The notes below the pieces were generated by a model. The model had not been told where the DNA came from, did not search any database, and was given only the letters and a program-made list of their open reading frames with translations. Positions 35,727 through 45,359 of a DNA stretch of 64,000 bases are shown here, piece by piece. A program made the position numbers and the translations under genes. Numbering within the stretch: position 1 is the first letter of the stretch; each line of letters opens with the position of its first letter. The DNA is from Aliiroseovarius sediminis (GTDB lineage: Bacteria > Pseudomonadota > Alphaproteobacteria > Rhodobacterales > Rhodobacteraceae). The stretch covers positions 88,930 through 152,929 of the forward strand of contig NZ_JALBYP010000039.1 of assembly GCF_022678485.1 (NCBI RefSeq), in the 5' to 3' direction.

Positions 35727-37175
35727 ATGACCGAAGAAGAAAATGCTGCAGCCGATCCAGAGCAAGACCTGTCATCGCGATTTCCGACGGCCTATACGAT
35801 CCTGTTCCTGTTGATCATTTTCGTCGCCGCCCTGACATGGATCATCCCCGCCGGACAGTACGAACGGGTGATGAGCGAAGAGGTCGGTCGCGAAATCGCC
35901 GTTGCCGGAACCTATACCGAGGTAGAGCCAAACCCCCAGGGCTTCGTCGATGTCATGCTGGCGCCGATCGCCGGGTTCTACGATCCTGACAGCTATGCGG
36001 CCAACGCCATCGACGTGGCGCTCTTCGTGCTGTTACTGGGCGGATTTCTTGGCGTCGTGAACGCCACCGGCTCTATCGACACCGGAATAAGGGCGGCAAT
36101 GACGGCCATGAAAGGGCGCGAGATCTGGATGATCCCGATCATGATGTCGCTCTTTGCGGTCGGGGGGACCACCTATGGCATGGCCGAGGAAACGCTGGCC
36201 TTCTACGCGATCCTGATCCCGGTGATGATCGCTGCGGGCTACGACGCGGTGACCGGGGTGGCGATCATCCTGATCGGTGCCGGTATCGGTGTGCTGGGCT
36301 CAACGATTAACCCGTTTGCGACGGTCATCGCCTCGGACGCGTCCGACATACCGTTCACAAATGGTATTGTGCTGCGTCTGGTGATCCTGTTGGGCGGTCT
36401 GGCAATCTGCGCGGCCTATGTCATGCGCTATGCGCAGAAGGTCAAACAGAACCCCGAACGGTCGGTCGTGGCCAAACAGGCCTCGGCGCATCGGCGGCTT
36501 TTCCTGGCAAATGGCGGCGATAAGGGTGGTGATGAGACACTGACAGCGACCCAGAAGGTCATCCTTGTGATCTTTGCCCTGACCTTTGCCGTGATGATCT
36601 GGGGCGTGTCCAGTCAAGACTGGTGGATGGCCCGGATGGGCGCACTGTTTCTGGGGGCGGCGATACTGATCGGCCTTGTTGGACGGCTGGGCGAGAAAAG
36701 GCTGACGGGCAGTTTCGTCGACGGTGCACGTGACCTGCTGGGTGTGGCGCTGGTCGTCGGTCTGGCGCGCGGCATCGTCGTAATCATGGAGCAGGGGCTG
36801 ATTGCCGATACGATCCTGCACAGTGCCGAGCAATCGTTGGGCGGACTGGGCGAGCTGGCCTTTATCAACCTCATGTTCTGGATCGAACTGGGCATGAGCT
36901 TCTTCGTGCCGTCCTCGTCGGGCCTCGCCGTGCTGTCGATGCCCATTCTGGCCCCACTGGCCGATTTCGCCGGTGTCGGCCGCGATCTGGTGGTGACGGC
37001 CTACCAGTCGGCCAACGGCCTTGTGAACCTGATCAACCCGACCTTCGCCGTGGTCATCGGCGGGCTGGCGATCGGGCGCGTGTCTTACGACCGCTGGATC
37101 GTCTTCATCTGGCCGCTGATGCTGATCCTGCTGGTGTTCATCTCGGCGGCGCTCAGCATCGGCGCATTTCTGTAA
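35727..37175 (+). CDS. YfcC/DcuC-type carrier, probable arginine-ornithine exchanger
   Basis: 482 aa membrane protein with about twelve helices. The YfcC family pattern is present: FPTAYTILFLLIIFVAALTWIIPAGQYER at the N-terminus, MAEETLAFYAILIPVMIAAGYD, and the duplicated loop FVPSSSGLAVLSMPILAPLAD. It is the first gene of the arginine deiminase operon, 15 bp before arcA, where an arginine-ornithine antiporter is expected. Classical ArcD is a different family, so the exchange function is inferred from context. GGAGG at 35716-35720 is the ribosome site. Confidence 0.82.
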   Translation: MTEEENAAADPEQDLSSRFPTAYTILFLLIIFVAALTWIIPAGQYERVMSEEVGREIAVAGTYTEVEPNPQGFVDVMLAPIAGFYDPDSYAANAIDVALFVLLLGGFLGVVNATGSIDTGIRAAMTAMKGREIWMIPIMMSLFAVGGTTYGMAEETLAFYAILIPVMIAAGYDAVTGVAIILIGAGIGVLGSTINPFATVIASDASDIPFTNGIVLRLVILLGGLAICAAYVMRYAQKVKQNPERSVVAKQASAHRRLFLANGGDKGGDETLTATQKVILVIFALTFAVMIWGVSSQDWWMARMGALFLGAAILIGLVGRLGEKRLTGSFVDGARDLLGVALVVGLARGIVVIMEQGLIADTILHSAEQSLGGLGELAFINLMFWIELGMSFFVPSSSGLAVLSMPILAPLADFAGVGRDLVVTAYQSANGLVNLINPTFAVVIGGLAIGRVSYDRWIVFIWPLMLILLVFISAALSIGAFL

Positions 37176-37190
37176 ACGAAAGGAAATCCT

Positions 37191-38420
37191 ATGTCTGACC
37201 ACAAGCTCGGTGTCCACTCAGAAACCGGCACGCTGCGGCAGGTCATCATCTGCCGCCCCGGCTTGGCGCATCGCCGCCTGACGCCGGACAATTGCGAGGA
37301 CCTGCTGTTTGACGATGTGTTCTGGGTCAAGCGGGCGCAGAAGGATCACGATGACTTCGCAAGGTCCATGGAGGGCGAAGGCGTCGAGGTGCTGGAGACG
37401 GGCGCCATGCTGGCCGAGGTGCTGGACCTTCCCGATGCCCGCAAATGGGTGCTGGATCACCGCATCGCGGCCATTCATGTCGGCGTCGGCATGCACCGCG
37501 AGCTGCGCGACTGGATGGACGACATGCCGGGGCAGGAGCTGTCGAAATGGCTGATCGGCGGGCTGACCGTCGCCGATGTACCGTTCGAGGTGACCGGCAT
37601 GTTCGGTGCCTATCTGGGCCATCACGGGTTCATCCTGCCGCCGCTGCCGAACTTTTTGTTCACCCGCGACAACTCGGCTTGGATCTATGGCGGGGTGACG
37701 CTGAATCCGATGTACTGGCAGGCCCGCCGGCCTGAAACACTGCTGACCGCCGCGATCTATAAGTTCCATCCAAAGTTCGCGGGCAAGGTCGAGGTGATCT
37801 GGGGCGATCCGCTTGAGGATTTCGGCCTCGCCACGCTGGAAGGGGGCGACATGATGCCCGTGGGCAATGGCGTCGTGCTGGTCGGCATGGGTGAGCGGAC
37901 GTCGCCGCAAGCCGTTGGCCTTTTGACACAGGCACTGTTCGATAACGGCCGCGCGACGCGCGTCGTTGCCTGCCAGATGCCCAAATCGCGCGCGGCGATG
38001 CATCTGGACACGGTGTTCACCTTCTGCGGTGGCGATGTCGTCACCAGCTTCAAGGAGGTGGCGGACGAGATGACCTGCTACGATCTGCACCCCGGCGAGG
38101 GAGCCAAGCCGCTGGACATGCGCCACGACAAGCGCCCGATGTTCGATGTCGTCGCCGACGTCATGGGCTTCAAGAAGCTGAATGTGGTGCCCACAGGCGG
38201 CAGCGACCCGTTCGAGCAGTCGCGCGAACAGTGGAACGACGGCAACAACGTGCTGGCCCTGCGGCCCGGTCTGGTCATGGGCTATGACCGTAACGACGAC
38301 ACCAACGCCGCCCTGCGCGCCGAAGGCATCGAGGTGATCGAGATGCCGGGCGCCGAGCTGGGCCGCGGGCGTGGCGGCAGCCGCTGCATGTCCTGCCCCA
38401 CCATCCGCGACGCTGTATAA
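37191..38420 (+). CDS. arcA: arginine deiminase
   Basis: 409 aa, the full length. It contains [32 protein letters not shown] and the catalytic Cys399 in GGSRCMSCP near the C-terminus. It hydrolyses L-arginine to citrulline and ammonia, the first step of the ATP-yielding deiminase pathway. AAAGGAAA precedes the ATG. It is followed 13 bp later by arcB. Confidence 0.95.
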   Translation: MSDHKLGVHSETGTLRQVIICRPGLAHRRLTPDNCEDLLFDDVFWVKRAQKDHDDFARSMEGEGVEVLETGAMLAEVLDLPDARKWVLDHRIAAIHVGVGMHRELRDWMDDMPGQELSKWLIGGLTVADVPFEVTGMFGAYLGHHGFILPPLPNFLFTRDNSAWIYGGVTLNPMYWQARRPETLLTAAIYKFHPKFAGKVEVIWGDPLEDFGLATLEGGDMMPVGNGVVLVGMGERTSPQAVGLLTQALFDNGRATRVVACQMPKSRAAMHLDTVFTFCGGDVVTSFKEVADEMTCYDLHPGEGAKPLDMRHDKRPMFDVVADVMGFKKLNVVPTGGSDPFEQSREQWNDGNNVLALRPGLVMGYDRNDDTNAALRAEGIEVIEMPGAELGRGRGGSRCMSCPTIRDAV

Positions 38421-38433
38421 GGAGGACAGACCA

Positions 38434-39435
38434 TTGGCTTTCAACCTGAAGAACCGTCACTTCCTGACCTTGCGCGATTTCACCCCGGCTGAAATCGGTT
38501 TTCTGCTGAAACTCTCGGCCGACCTGAAGGCCGCGAAATACGCCGGAACCGAGGTGCCACTGCTCAAGGGTCGCGAGATCGCGCTGATCTTCGAGAAGGA
38601 CAGCACCCGCACCCGCGTGGGTTTCGAGGTCGCCGCCCACGATCAGGGCGCCACCGTCACCTATCTGGGGCCGTCGGGCAACCACATGGGTCACAAGGAA
38701 ACCGTCAAGGATACCGCCCGCGTGTTGGGCCGGGTCTATGACGCGATCGAATACCGCGGCTTCGGGCAAGAGGTGGTGCAGACACTGGCCGACTGGGCCG
38801 GTGTCCCGGTCTATAATGGGCTGACGGATGAGTTCCACCCGACGCAGATCCTCGCGGATTTCCTGACCATGCAGGAACATGCCGAGAAACCCCTGCGCCA
38901 GGTCGCCTATTGCTTCATGGGTGATGCGGGCAACAACATGGGCGACAGCCTGCTGATCGGCGGGGCCAAGATGGGCATGGACGTGCGCCTGTGTGCGCCG
39001 AAATCCCTCTGGCCGACCAAGGGCATTCAGGACGAGGCACGCAAGGTGGCCAAGGAGACAGGTGCGCGTGTCACGATCACCGAGGATGTCGACGAGGCCG
39101 TGAAGGGCGTCGATTACGTCTACACTGACGTCTGGGTGTCCATGGGCGAGAGCAAGGACAAATGGGCCGAGCGGATCGACCTGCTCAAGCCTTATCAGGT
39201 GAACGCGGAAGTGATGAAGAAAACAGGCAATCCGCGCGCGAAATTCATGCACTGCCTGCCGGCCTTTCACAACACCGACACAGACGTCGGCAAGGACATC
39301 GAAAAAGAGTTCGGTCTGACCGCGATGGAAGTCACCGAAGAAGTGTTCGAAAGCCCCGCCTCTATCGTTTTTGATCAGGCCGAGAACCGGATGCACACGA
39401 TCAAGGCGGTTCTCGTCGCCACGTTGGGGGGCTAG
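38434..39435 (+). CDS. arcB: ornithine carbamoyltransferase, catabolic
   Basis: 333 aa. The start is a TTG at 38434 with a perfect AGGAGG 8 nt upstream; the first residues [16 protein letters not shown] match the family start, which decides it. The carbamoyl-phosphate site STRTRVGFE and the ornithine site MHCLPAFH are intact. It converts citrulline and phosphate to ornithine and carbamoyl phosphate. It is classed as catabolic from operon context. Confidence 0.95.
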   Translation: MAFNLKNRHFLTLRDFTPAEIGFLLKLSADLKAAKYAGTEVPLLKGREIALIFEKDSTRTRVGFEVAAHDQGATVTYLGPSGNHMGHKETVKDTARVLGRVYDAIEYRGFGQEVVQTLADWAGVPVYNGLTDEFHPTQILADFLTMQEHAEKPLRQVAYCFMGDAGNNMGDSLLIGGAKMGMDVRLCAPKSLWPTKGIQDEARKVAKETGARVTITEDVDEAVKGVDYVYTDVWVSMGESKDKWAERIDLLKPYQVNAEVMKKTGNPRAKFMHCLPAFHNTDTDVGKDIEKEFGLTAMEVTEEVFESPASIVFDQAENRMHTIKAVLVATLGG

Positions 39436-39439
39436 GGGC

Positions 39440-40378
39440 ATGCTTGTCGTTGCAGCCCTTGGCGGCAATGCGCTGCTTGAGCGTGGCCAGCCATTGACAG
39501 CGGAAAACCAGCGGGCGAACGCCCGCACCGCCGCCGCCGCACTGGCCGAGGTCGTGCGCGCGGGGCATGATCTGGTCATCACCCACGGCAATGGTCCGCA
39601 AGTCGGGCTACTGGCGCTTCAAAGCGCGGCCTACAGACCCGACGAGGTCTATCCGCTTGACGTGTTGGGCGCCGAGACCGGCGGCATGATCGGCTACATG
39701 ATCGAGCAGGAGCTGGAAAATGCGCTCGATCATGGTCGGCCCGTCGCCACGCTGCTGACGCAGGTGGTGGTGGATGCCGCTGACCCCGCGTTCCGCACCC
39801 CGACCAAGTTCATCGGGCCGGTCTATGACCGGGACGAGGCCGAGAGCCGTGCCAAGGCCGCCGACTGGACCATCGCGCGCGACGGCGACAAGTGGCGCCG
39901 CGTTGTGCCCTCGCCCCGGCCGCAGGCGATCCCTGACATCCGCGTTCTGCGCCTGCTGTTGGATCAGGGCGTCATCGTGATCTGCACCGGCGGCGGCGGC
40001 ATCCCCGTGATTCGCCGCGACGACGGCAGCCTGATCGGTATCGAGGCGGTGATCGACAAGGACGCCGCCAGCGCTCTACTCGCGCGTGAACTGGGCGCCG
40101 ATGCGCTGCTGCTGTTGACCGACGTGGATGCAGTCTATCGCGATTTCGGCACCGACGCACAGGCGCGTATTCCCTGCCTGAGCCCAGAGGAGGCCCGCGC
40201 GCTGAACCTGCCTGCAGGTTCCATGGGCCCCAAGATGGCCGCAGCAGCCGAATTTGCCGGGCAAGGCGGGCTGGCGGGCATCGGGCGATTACAGGACGCG
40301 CTGGCGCTGCTTGACGGAACGGCGGGCACCCTGATCCGCGATGCCGCCCAGCCGGACCGTGACGACAAGAAGAAGTGA
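39440..40378 (+). CDS. arcC: carbamate kinase
   Basis: 312 aa of the amino-acid-kinase fold: [40 protein letters not shown] and [15 protein letters not shown]. It makes ATP from carbamoyl phosphate, giving the energy yield of the pathway. It starts 4 bp after arcB. The C-terminal NGPKM-type segment is [13 protein letters not shown]. It is the last intact gene of the operon; decayed genes follow at once. Confidence 0.95.
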   Translation: MLVVAALGGNALLERGQPLTAENQRANARTAAAALAEVVRAGHDLVITHGNGPQVGLLALQSAAYRPDEVYPLDVLGAETGGMIGYMIEQELENALDHGRPVATLLTQVVVDAADPAFRTPTKFIGPVYDRDEAESRAKAADWTIARDGDKWRRVVPSPRPQAIPDIRVLRLLLDQGVIVICTGGGGIPVIRRDDGSLIGIEAVIDKDAASALLARELGADALLLLTDVDAVYRDFGTDAQARIPCLSPEEARALNLPAGSMGPKMAAAAEFAGQGGLAGIGRLQDALALLDGTAGTLIRDAAQPDRDDKKK

Positions 40379-40379
40379 C

Positions 40380-40569
40380 GTAAAGCGGATCGTGGTGATC
40401 GGCGACGCCCAAGAAGGCGCAATCGAGCAGGCCAAGAACTGCCTGGTCGAGGCCAAGACCATGCTGCGTATGGCCGACACCCACAAGGGACGGCATGCCG
40501 GTGGGCGGTGTGGCCGTCTACACCGACAGGATACCGCCCGCCGGTGTCGGGTTCGATATAGTGCTTTAG
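40380..40569 (+). pseudogene. RtcB-like RNA ligase N-terminal remnant
   Basis: AIEQAKNCLVEAKTMLRMADTHKG in one frame continues, after a small deletion near 40490, as GMPVGGVAVYTDRIPPAGVGFDI in another. This is the first metal-binding region of an RtcB-like protein (normally ADGHKGY...PVGGV...GVGFDIACGN). The GCGN motif and everything after it are gone. Confidence 0.7.
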
Positions 40570-40587
40570 GAGAAAAGTATCGGGGTA

Positions 40588-40932
40588 TTGCGCGACGGCG
40601 TTATCTATGAGCGCGGGGCATTCGCCAATACGCGCACATACATCTATATCACGATCAGTGCGAATTTCGGCAAACTGATCCGTATGGCGGGCGCGACCGA
40701 TAATGTCGATCCTGATACCTTGACCCATCCGCCCGGATGGGAAACTCCCAACATCACGTCTTTCACGATTGTTTTCGGTCTGCTCAGCACGGTCTTTGAC
40801 ATCGCGATCTTTGTCGTGTTGTTGCAGGTGTTCAATGCGATCAAAGCGGTATTTCACACCTCTTGGTTCATTTTTTCGATCCTGACGGAACTGGGCGTGG
40901 TGTGGTCGTTTATCTTGCTGCGAACGAGGTAG
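40588..40932 (+). pseudogene. mgtA: C-terminal fragment of a MgtA-type P-type ATPase
   Basis: 114 codons readable as the last membrane helices of Mg-importing P-type ATPases: RGAFANTRTYIYITISANFGKLI, then a deletion, then TDNVDPDTLTHPPGWETPNITSF and LLSTVFDIAIFVVLLQVFNA, ending in LLRTR. The helix pair and catalytic domains before it are missing. Non-functional. Confidence 0.75.
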
Positions 40933-41037
40933 CCAAGGTCTGATATTATTCACGCCAAACTCGTAAGCAAAAGACGGCAGCACAAACGCCAAGGTAGTCT
41001 TGAACTTCGGTGATAGGTGTTCGCGCGGCATGGCTCA

Positions 41038-41210
41038 GCCGCCCGCGACCACGATAAAGAGTGAAAACACGAAGGCCATGAAAAGCACAAGGCCATTGGC
41101 AAAAATCTTGGCAAGCGCAATCTCGGTAGCCGTGACCGGCATCACCATCAGATGCTCAATCGCGCCATGTTCCCGCTCGCGGATCAGCACGAAGCCTGCC
41201 AAGACGTCGC
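41038..41210 (-). pseudogene. ABC-2 type permease fragment
   Basis: DVLAGFVLIREREHGAIEHLMVMPVTATEIALAKIFANGLVLFM is the conserved ABC-2 permease segment around the coupling helix. It stops after about 57 codons and abuts, in opposite orientation, a dehydrogenase fragment. Relic of an efflux system. Confidence 0.65.
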
Positions 41211-41283
41211 CTATCTCGCCTCGAAAGACGCCAAGTTCGTCACGGGTTCCGAACTTGTCATTGATGGCGGATACGCTGCGCAA
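41206..41283 (+). pseudogene. short-chain dehydrogenase C-terminal fragment
   Basis: VAYLASKDAKFVTGSELVIDGGYAAQ is the invariant C-terminal segment of SDR oxidoreductases. It begins exactly where the opposite-strand ABC-2 fragment ends, marking an illegitimate junction. Confidence 0.65.
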
Positions 41284-41423
41284 TGGCAGGCTCAAGAATG
41301 CCGAAGGTGCACCAAGCGGCCATGCATTTCGACGAAAACAGGTTTTCGGTTGTGTCGTCGGCTCATTATTGGGCTGAGGGCGATGTGTCGTTAATCACAG
41401 CGGTCACTGAACCCGCCGCCGCA

Positions 41424-42590
41424 CTATTGGTCAATCTCATCTTCGATGGCCGTCCTTACCGACTGATCAAAACCTGAAAATGCCCTGTCGTTCAGGAAGA
41501 TGATCGGGAAGTATTCGTATGAATTTGATATGCCCTCACTTTCAGGGAACTGAATACGGTAGCAGTCCAGAAGCGCGTGAAAATTGCTCTCGCCTGTCAG
41601 ATGTTCTTCAATCGGATAATCAAGATCGGCCAGAAAGGCCTCGGCCTCCTTGCACATCGGCCCCAGCCCATTGTGAAACATGACGATTTTTTCCCCAATC
41701 TCTGGCAAATTTTCAAGCTGATCCAGTGGCACGACGGGCGTCGGATCCAGATACTGAACCTCGCGGTTTTCGGGGATATCGGAATAGGGCCGCGCGACGG
41801 CGGCAACCTGGTCTAGCCAATCGTTGAACGAGCGCCATTCGACTGCCGAAGACGCCAATGCATCGGCATAAACGTTCCAGTATCCGACCTTGGTGCCGCC
41901 GATATGCGGATGAGAAACCAGTATCATGCTGTCGGGGTTTTGCGACAGGCTCGCATCGACCATTTTCGCAAAATCGGCTTCGGTGGCCCCCCTCCAATAC
42001 AGGCTGATATCGCAAAGCGACCCTCTGCCCATTCCGGAAAACTCAACGTTCGACACCTTGATGATCCCAACATCATATTCATTGGGTGTGTAGATCATCG
42101 CCCTTATGTCTTCGGTGCCGCGCCCTAGGACATACGGAATGCCCAGAACTTCAGCGGCTTTGACCGTGTTTTCGTCATAAGAGAAATACTTGCAGCCAAA
42201 GACCTGCATGGGTTTGCCGGTCAGTGATTCCAAATTCGTTTTGACCGCCAGCATCGCCTGATATTGTTCCTCATAGGGCACATCCCAGCAAACCTCGGCA
42301 TTGCCGCCGATGACCTCGTGCCCGTCCTGTGCCAGACGTTTGAAAAGCTGCGGGTAGGCGTCAAGAACCGGGCCAGACACATCGATCATTGCAGTAAGGC
42401 CACGCGACCCCAATTCCTGCTCCCAACGCAGCAGGCCGTCCATTTCTTCGTCTTCATCGACATTGATAAGGAAAACCATGCCGTTGGTCGGGGTTGATTG
42501 CGCATTTTCGTCTGCGGGCTGGGCGAACGCAGCGCCGCCGAGAAGTCCGCACGATGTCATTGCAATGATGACTGTTGCCTTGTTGATCAT
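41424..42590 (-). CDS. secreted polysaccharide-deacetylase-like protein with glutaredoxin-like tail
   Basis: 388 aa from ATG 42590. Sec signal MINKATVIIAMTSCGLLGGAAFAQ. The body (about residues 35-265) looks like a NodB-homology domain: VFLINVDEDEEMDGLLRW, RLAQDGHEVIGGNAEVCWD, VLVSHPHIGG. The usual catalytic Asp-Asp and HxxxH are altered. The last 90 residues read EKIVMFHNGLGPMCKEAEAFLADLDYPIEEH then YFPIIFLND, a thioredoxin/glutaredoxin-like fold with one Cys. The combination is unfamiliar to me. It is flanked by debris but undamaged. Function unknown. Confidence 0.65.
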   Translation of the reverse strand: MINKATVIIAMTSCGLLGGAAFAQPADENAQSTPTNGMVFLINVDEDEEMDGLLRWEQELGSRGLTAMIDVSGPVLDAYPQLFKRLAQDGHEVIGGNAEVCWDVPYEEQYQAMLAVKTNLESLTGKPMQVFGCKYFSYDENTVKAAEVLGIPYVLGRGTEDIRAMIYTPNEYDVGIIKVSNVEFSGMGRGSLCDISLYWRGATEADFAKMVDASLSQNPDSMILVSHPHIGGTKVGYWNVYADALASSAVEWRSFNDWLDQVAAVARPYSDIPENREVQYLDPTPVVPLDQLENLPEIGEKIVMFHNGLGPMCKEAEAFLADLDYPIEEHLTGESNFHALLDCYRIQFPESEGISNSYEYFPIIFLNDRAFSGFDQSVRTAIEDEIDQ

Positions 42591-42650
42591 TTTTCCTCCA
42601 TCGAGAATTGTCGGCGGGACCGCTGGGCGCAAGACGGATCTGCGTGGCGG

Positions 42651-42986
42651 CTACACTTCGGCCGAGCTCGCACCGGCGCAGTATCGGCACTGATTGGCAT
42701 AGGGGATGGCATCAAGACGTTCGTCGGCAATCTGTTCGCCGCAGCTGATACATGTTCCGTATGTCCCCTTCGCGATGCGGTTGAGCGCCGCGGTCAGAGC
42801 CTGAGCTTCGCGCAGGTTGGCGCGACCGATGCCTGCCTGAACCTCATCATCCTCCCACTCGATGGTCTGATCCTCCAGATCTGAAAGGTCTGTATCGTCC
42901 AGCACATCTTCGATCCTTTGCAAGCGCACGCCAAGCTCTTTCAGGCGCGCCTCTATTTGTTGTTTGCGTTGGGCTGTTTCTGTCAT
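42651..42986 (-). CDS. DksA/TraR-family zinc-finger protein
   Basis: 111 aa from ATG 42986 (TCCGGAGAAGA upstream). A coiled-coil N-terminus (RKQQIEARLKELGVRLQRIEDVL) is followed by a four-Cys zinc finger, CISCGEQI and CRYC, as in DksA/TraR factors that bind RNA polymerase. The acidic tip residues of DksA are in a different position, so it may be a plasmid-type regulator. Stand-alone gene upstream of the deacetylase-like gene. Confidence 0.85.
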   Translation of the reverse strand: MTETAQRKQQIEARLKELGVRLQRIEDVLDDTDLSDLEDQTIEWEDDEVQAGIGRANLREAQALTAALNRIAKGTYGTCISCGEQIADERLDAIPYANQCRYCAGASSAEV

Positions 42987-43200
42987 TTTCTTCTCCGGAA
43001 ATTGAAGTGAGGGTCTGAATTGAAGCATTTGATTTTATTTTGCATTGCATTCATTGAATATTTCGTGGCGAACCTTTGCACATTATCACGGGTCAAAGCC
43101 CAAAAGGAAAAGTCCCATCTTCGCTTTTGAGGGCCGTTGAGGACGACAGACATGCCAAGGCTCCTTGATCGAACGCACAGACAAGTGCTCTGGAACGGAA

Positions 43201-43223
43201 GAAGCCGCCCAGCGGGCGGCTTC
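43201..43223 (-). terminator. strong hairpin
   Basis: GAAGCCGCCC-AGC-GGGCGGCTTC is a perfect 10-bp stem with a 3-nt loop. It lies just after the binding-protein pseudogene on the minus strand, with a T-rich stretch TTCCGTTCC following on that strand. Confidence 0.6.
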
Positions 43224-43243
43224 CTCGGTCGTCGGCTGGAAGG

Positions 43244-43583
43244 TTTCGTGTCACATCCCGCCCACACCTTCCCAAGTGGAGACCTCCAGCATGAAGTCGA
43301 CAGCACCGGAGGCCAGCGCTTCGTAGGCGCCGGTGCCCGGCGTCACCGTGTCGTAATCCGCAGTGCCGCCGTCGTGCTAGATCATTGTCGACATCAAAGC
43401 ATATTCCCAAGCGCTGCCAAAGCCGGCATAGGTCTTGCCTTCGAGATCCGCAGGTCGCGAGATCGCGTCGTTACCACTGTTGTAGACCAGCTGCCCGGCC
43501 TCCCGCTGGATCGTGACCGAGAGTGCCGTGCTCGGCGCCTGCCTTCGCATTTGTTGGTTCAGACGAGAGAGGCAGCAGGGCAA
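43244..43583 (-). pseudogene. NMT1/THI5-like binding-protein remnant
   Basis: The minus strand reads SRPADLEGKTYAGFGSAWEYALMSTMI, a TAG stop near 43380, then HDGGTADYDTVTPGTGAYEALASGAVDFMLEVSTWEGV in the same frame. This is the middle of a NitT/TauT-type binding protein; both ends and the transporter genes are gone. It is a third member of that binding-protein class on this replicon. Confidence 0.65.
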
Positions 43584-43688
43584 AGTATGGACAGGACTTC
43601 GCTCAAACCGGTATCTCGGGCAAGCGGGATTTTAGGACCTGAATGAGGGGATCAGGGCACGCCAAGGGAATGGGCGTGCCCCGGGTGC

Positions 43689-45356
43689 TCAACCTTCGTG
43701 GCCGTAAATTTCGCGCGCGCGTTCCGGCGTCAGGTATTCGTCACGGATGTCCCGTGCTAGGTCTTCGGCACTGCGTTTCGCCGGATCCCCGAAGCCGCCG
43801 CCATTGCCGGTCACGACACGGATCACGTCGTCGGTGTTCACTTCGACATTGGTGGCAAAGGAATGCCGTTCGGAACTGCCGTCGGTGCGCAGAACCTCGA
43901 CGTAGTTGCACGAGCCGTCAAGCCCGCCGTCGACACCCCACGGCGGAATGCGCGAGCGGGTGTAGCCGACAGACAGGAAGTTGTTTTCGGCCCGAACGCG
44001 GTAGTGCACGTCGATCCCTTTTCCGCCCCGCCACTGGCCCTCACCACCCGGCTCGGGGTTGAGTGCGACCTGATCCACGGTCAGTCCATAGCGGGCCTCG
44101 GCCACTTCTGCCGGACAGTTGAAGGTTTCACCATGGAACCCCGAGAACTGGCCGGACGGCCCGTCGTTTCCCTGCCAGGCACCCCAGCCGCCGACCTGGG
44201 GTTCGACGATGGTGTAATGCCGCCCGGTGTCCGGGTGGGGGCCGCCCACCACGGTGCCGCAGATCGAGGCGAAGTTGCCTGCTGGCACGACACCGGGGAA
44301 GTGATGCGCAAGGGCGCGCAGCAGCATGTCGAAGAGCCGGATTTCGACCTCGGAATAATAGCCCAAGGCCCCGGGTTCCTGAACGTGGAAGATCGTGCCC
44401 GGCGTGGTCTTGACCGTGAGCGGGCGGAAGAAGCCGCCGTTGCCGGGCGCGTCCGGATCGGTGAAGGACTTAAACGCCAGCTGCACAGCAATCTCGGTGC
44501 CCTCGCGCGATGAATTGGAGGAGCCGGCCTGCGCGGGGTTGTCCGTAAGATCGACGATGAAATCATCCTTGGTGATGGTGATCTCGACCTTGTGGACCTG
44601 ACCCGAGTCCTGCTCCTCCTCGAACCTGTAGGTGCCTTCGGGCAGCGTTTTCAGCGCGGCACGGGCGCGGGTTTCGCCAAAGTCCATGAAATCCGCAATC
44701 GCGGTTTCGAAGGTATCGGTGCCGTATTTCTCAATAATCTCGAGGACGCGGCGCTCGCCGATCCGCAAGCCCGCGATGCCGGCCCAAAGATCGCCGCGCA
44801 GGTAGTCGGGCAGCCGCGTGTTGACATAAAGAATATCGAGCACCGCCTTGTTTTCCTGGCCTCTGTCGAACAGCTTCACCGCCGGTATGCGCACCCCTTC
44901 TTGGAAGATTTCGGTGGCTTCCGACGACATGGACCCCGGCACCATGCCGCCCACGTCGTTCCAGTGCGCGATATTGGCGACCCAGGCGACCAGTCGACCC
45001 TCGGAGAAGACCGGAGAGGCCAGAACCATATCGTTGAGGTGGCTGACGCCGCCGTAATAAGGATCATTGGTTGCAAAGAGGTCACCGGAGCGGATTTCGT
45101 CCAGTGGAAACTTCTGCAGAATGCCGTGAATAGCCTTGTCGAGTACGCCGATGAACGCGGGAATGCCAGCGCCCGAGGCTGCGATTTGGCCCTTGGCATC
45201 AAGGATCGACGTCGAGAGGTCGAGCACCTCGTAAATGATCGCGCTCATCGAGGTTTTCACCTGCGCGACGAACATCTCATCGGCCACGGCCTGAACCCCG
45301 TTCTGGATGATGTCAAAGGTGACGGGGTCGTGGGTGAACGTATCTTGCTTTGTCAT
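43689..45356 (-). CDS. hyuB: hydantoinase B/oxoprolinase family protein
   Basis: 555 aa, full length. HyuB family signatures are present: TFDIIQNGVQAVADEMF, RSGDLFATNDPYYGGVSHLND, GNGGFFRPLTVKTTPGTIF and the C-terminal VTGNGGGFGDPAKR. It forms the catalytic partner of HyuA in ATP-dependent opening of cyclic amides such as N-methylhydantoin or 5-oxoproline, or ATP-dependent carboxylation. It begins 3 bp after the hyuA stop. It is the last gene of an eight-gene minus-strand operon. The substrate is undetermined. Confidence 0.92.
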   Translation of the reverse strand: MTKQDTFTHDPVTFDIIQNGVQAVADEMFVAQVKTSMSAIIYEVLDLSTSILDAKGQIAASGAGIPAFIGVLDKAIHGILQKFPLDEIRSGDLFATNDPYYGGVSHLNDMVLASPVFSEGRLVAWVANIAHWNDVGGMVPGSMSSEATEIFQEGVRIPAVKLFDRGQENKAVLDILYVNTRLPDYLRGDLWAGIAGLRIGERRVLEIIEKYGTDTFETAIADFMDFGETRARAALKTLPEGTYRFEEEQDSGQVHKVEITITKDDFIVDLTDNPAQAGSSNSSREGTEIAVQLAFKSFTDPDAPGNGGFFRPLTVKTTPGTIFHVQEPGALGYYSEVEIRLFDMLLRALAHHFPGVVPAGNFASICGTVVGGPHPDTGRHYTIVEPQVGGWGAWQGNDGPSGQFSGFHGETFNCPAEVAEARYGLTVDQVALNPEPGGEGQWRGGKGIDVHYRVRAENNFLSVGYTRSRIPPWGVDGGLDGSCNYVEVLRTDGSSERHSFATNVEVNTDDVIRVVTGNGGGFGDPAKRSAEDLARDIRDEYLTPERAREIYGHEG

Positions 45357-45359
45357 GGG

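Noticed and set aside
37218..38444. A 408-codon minus-strand frame opposite arcA
   Set aside because: Shadow of arcA; same composition bias and no ribosome site.
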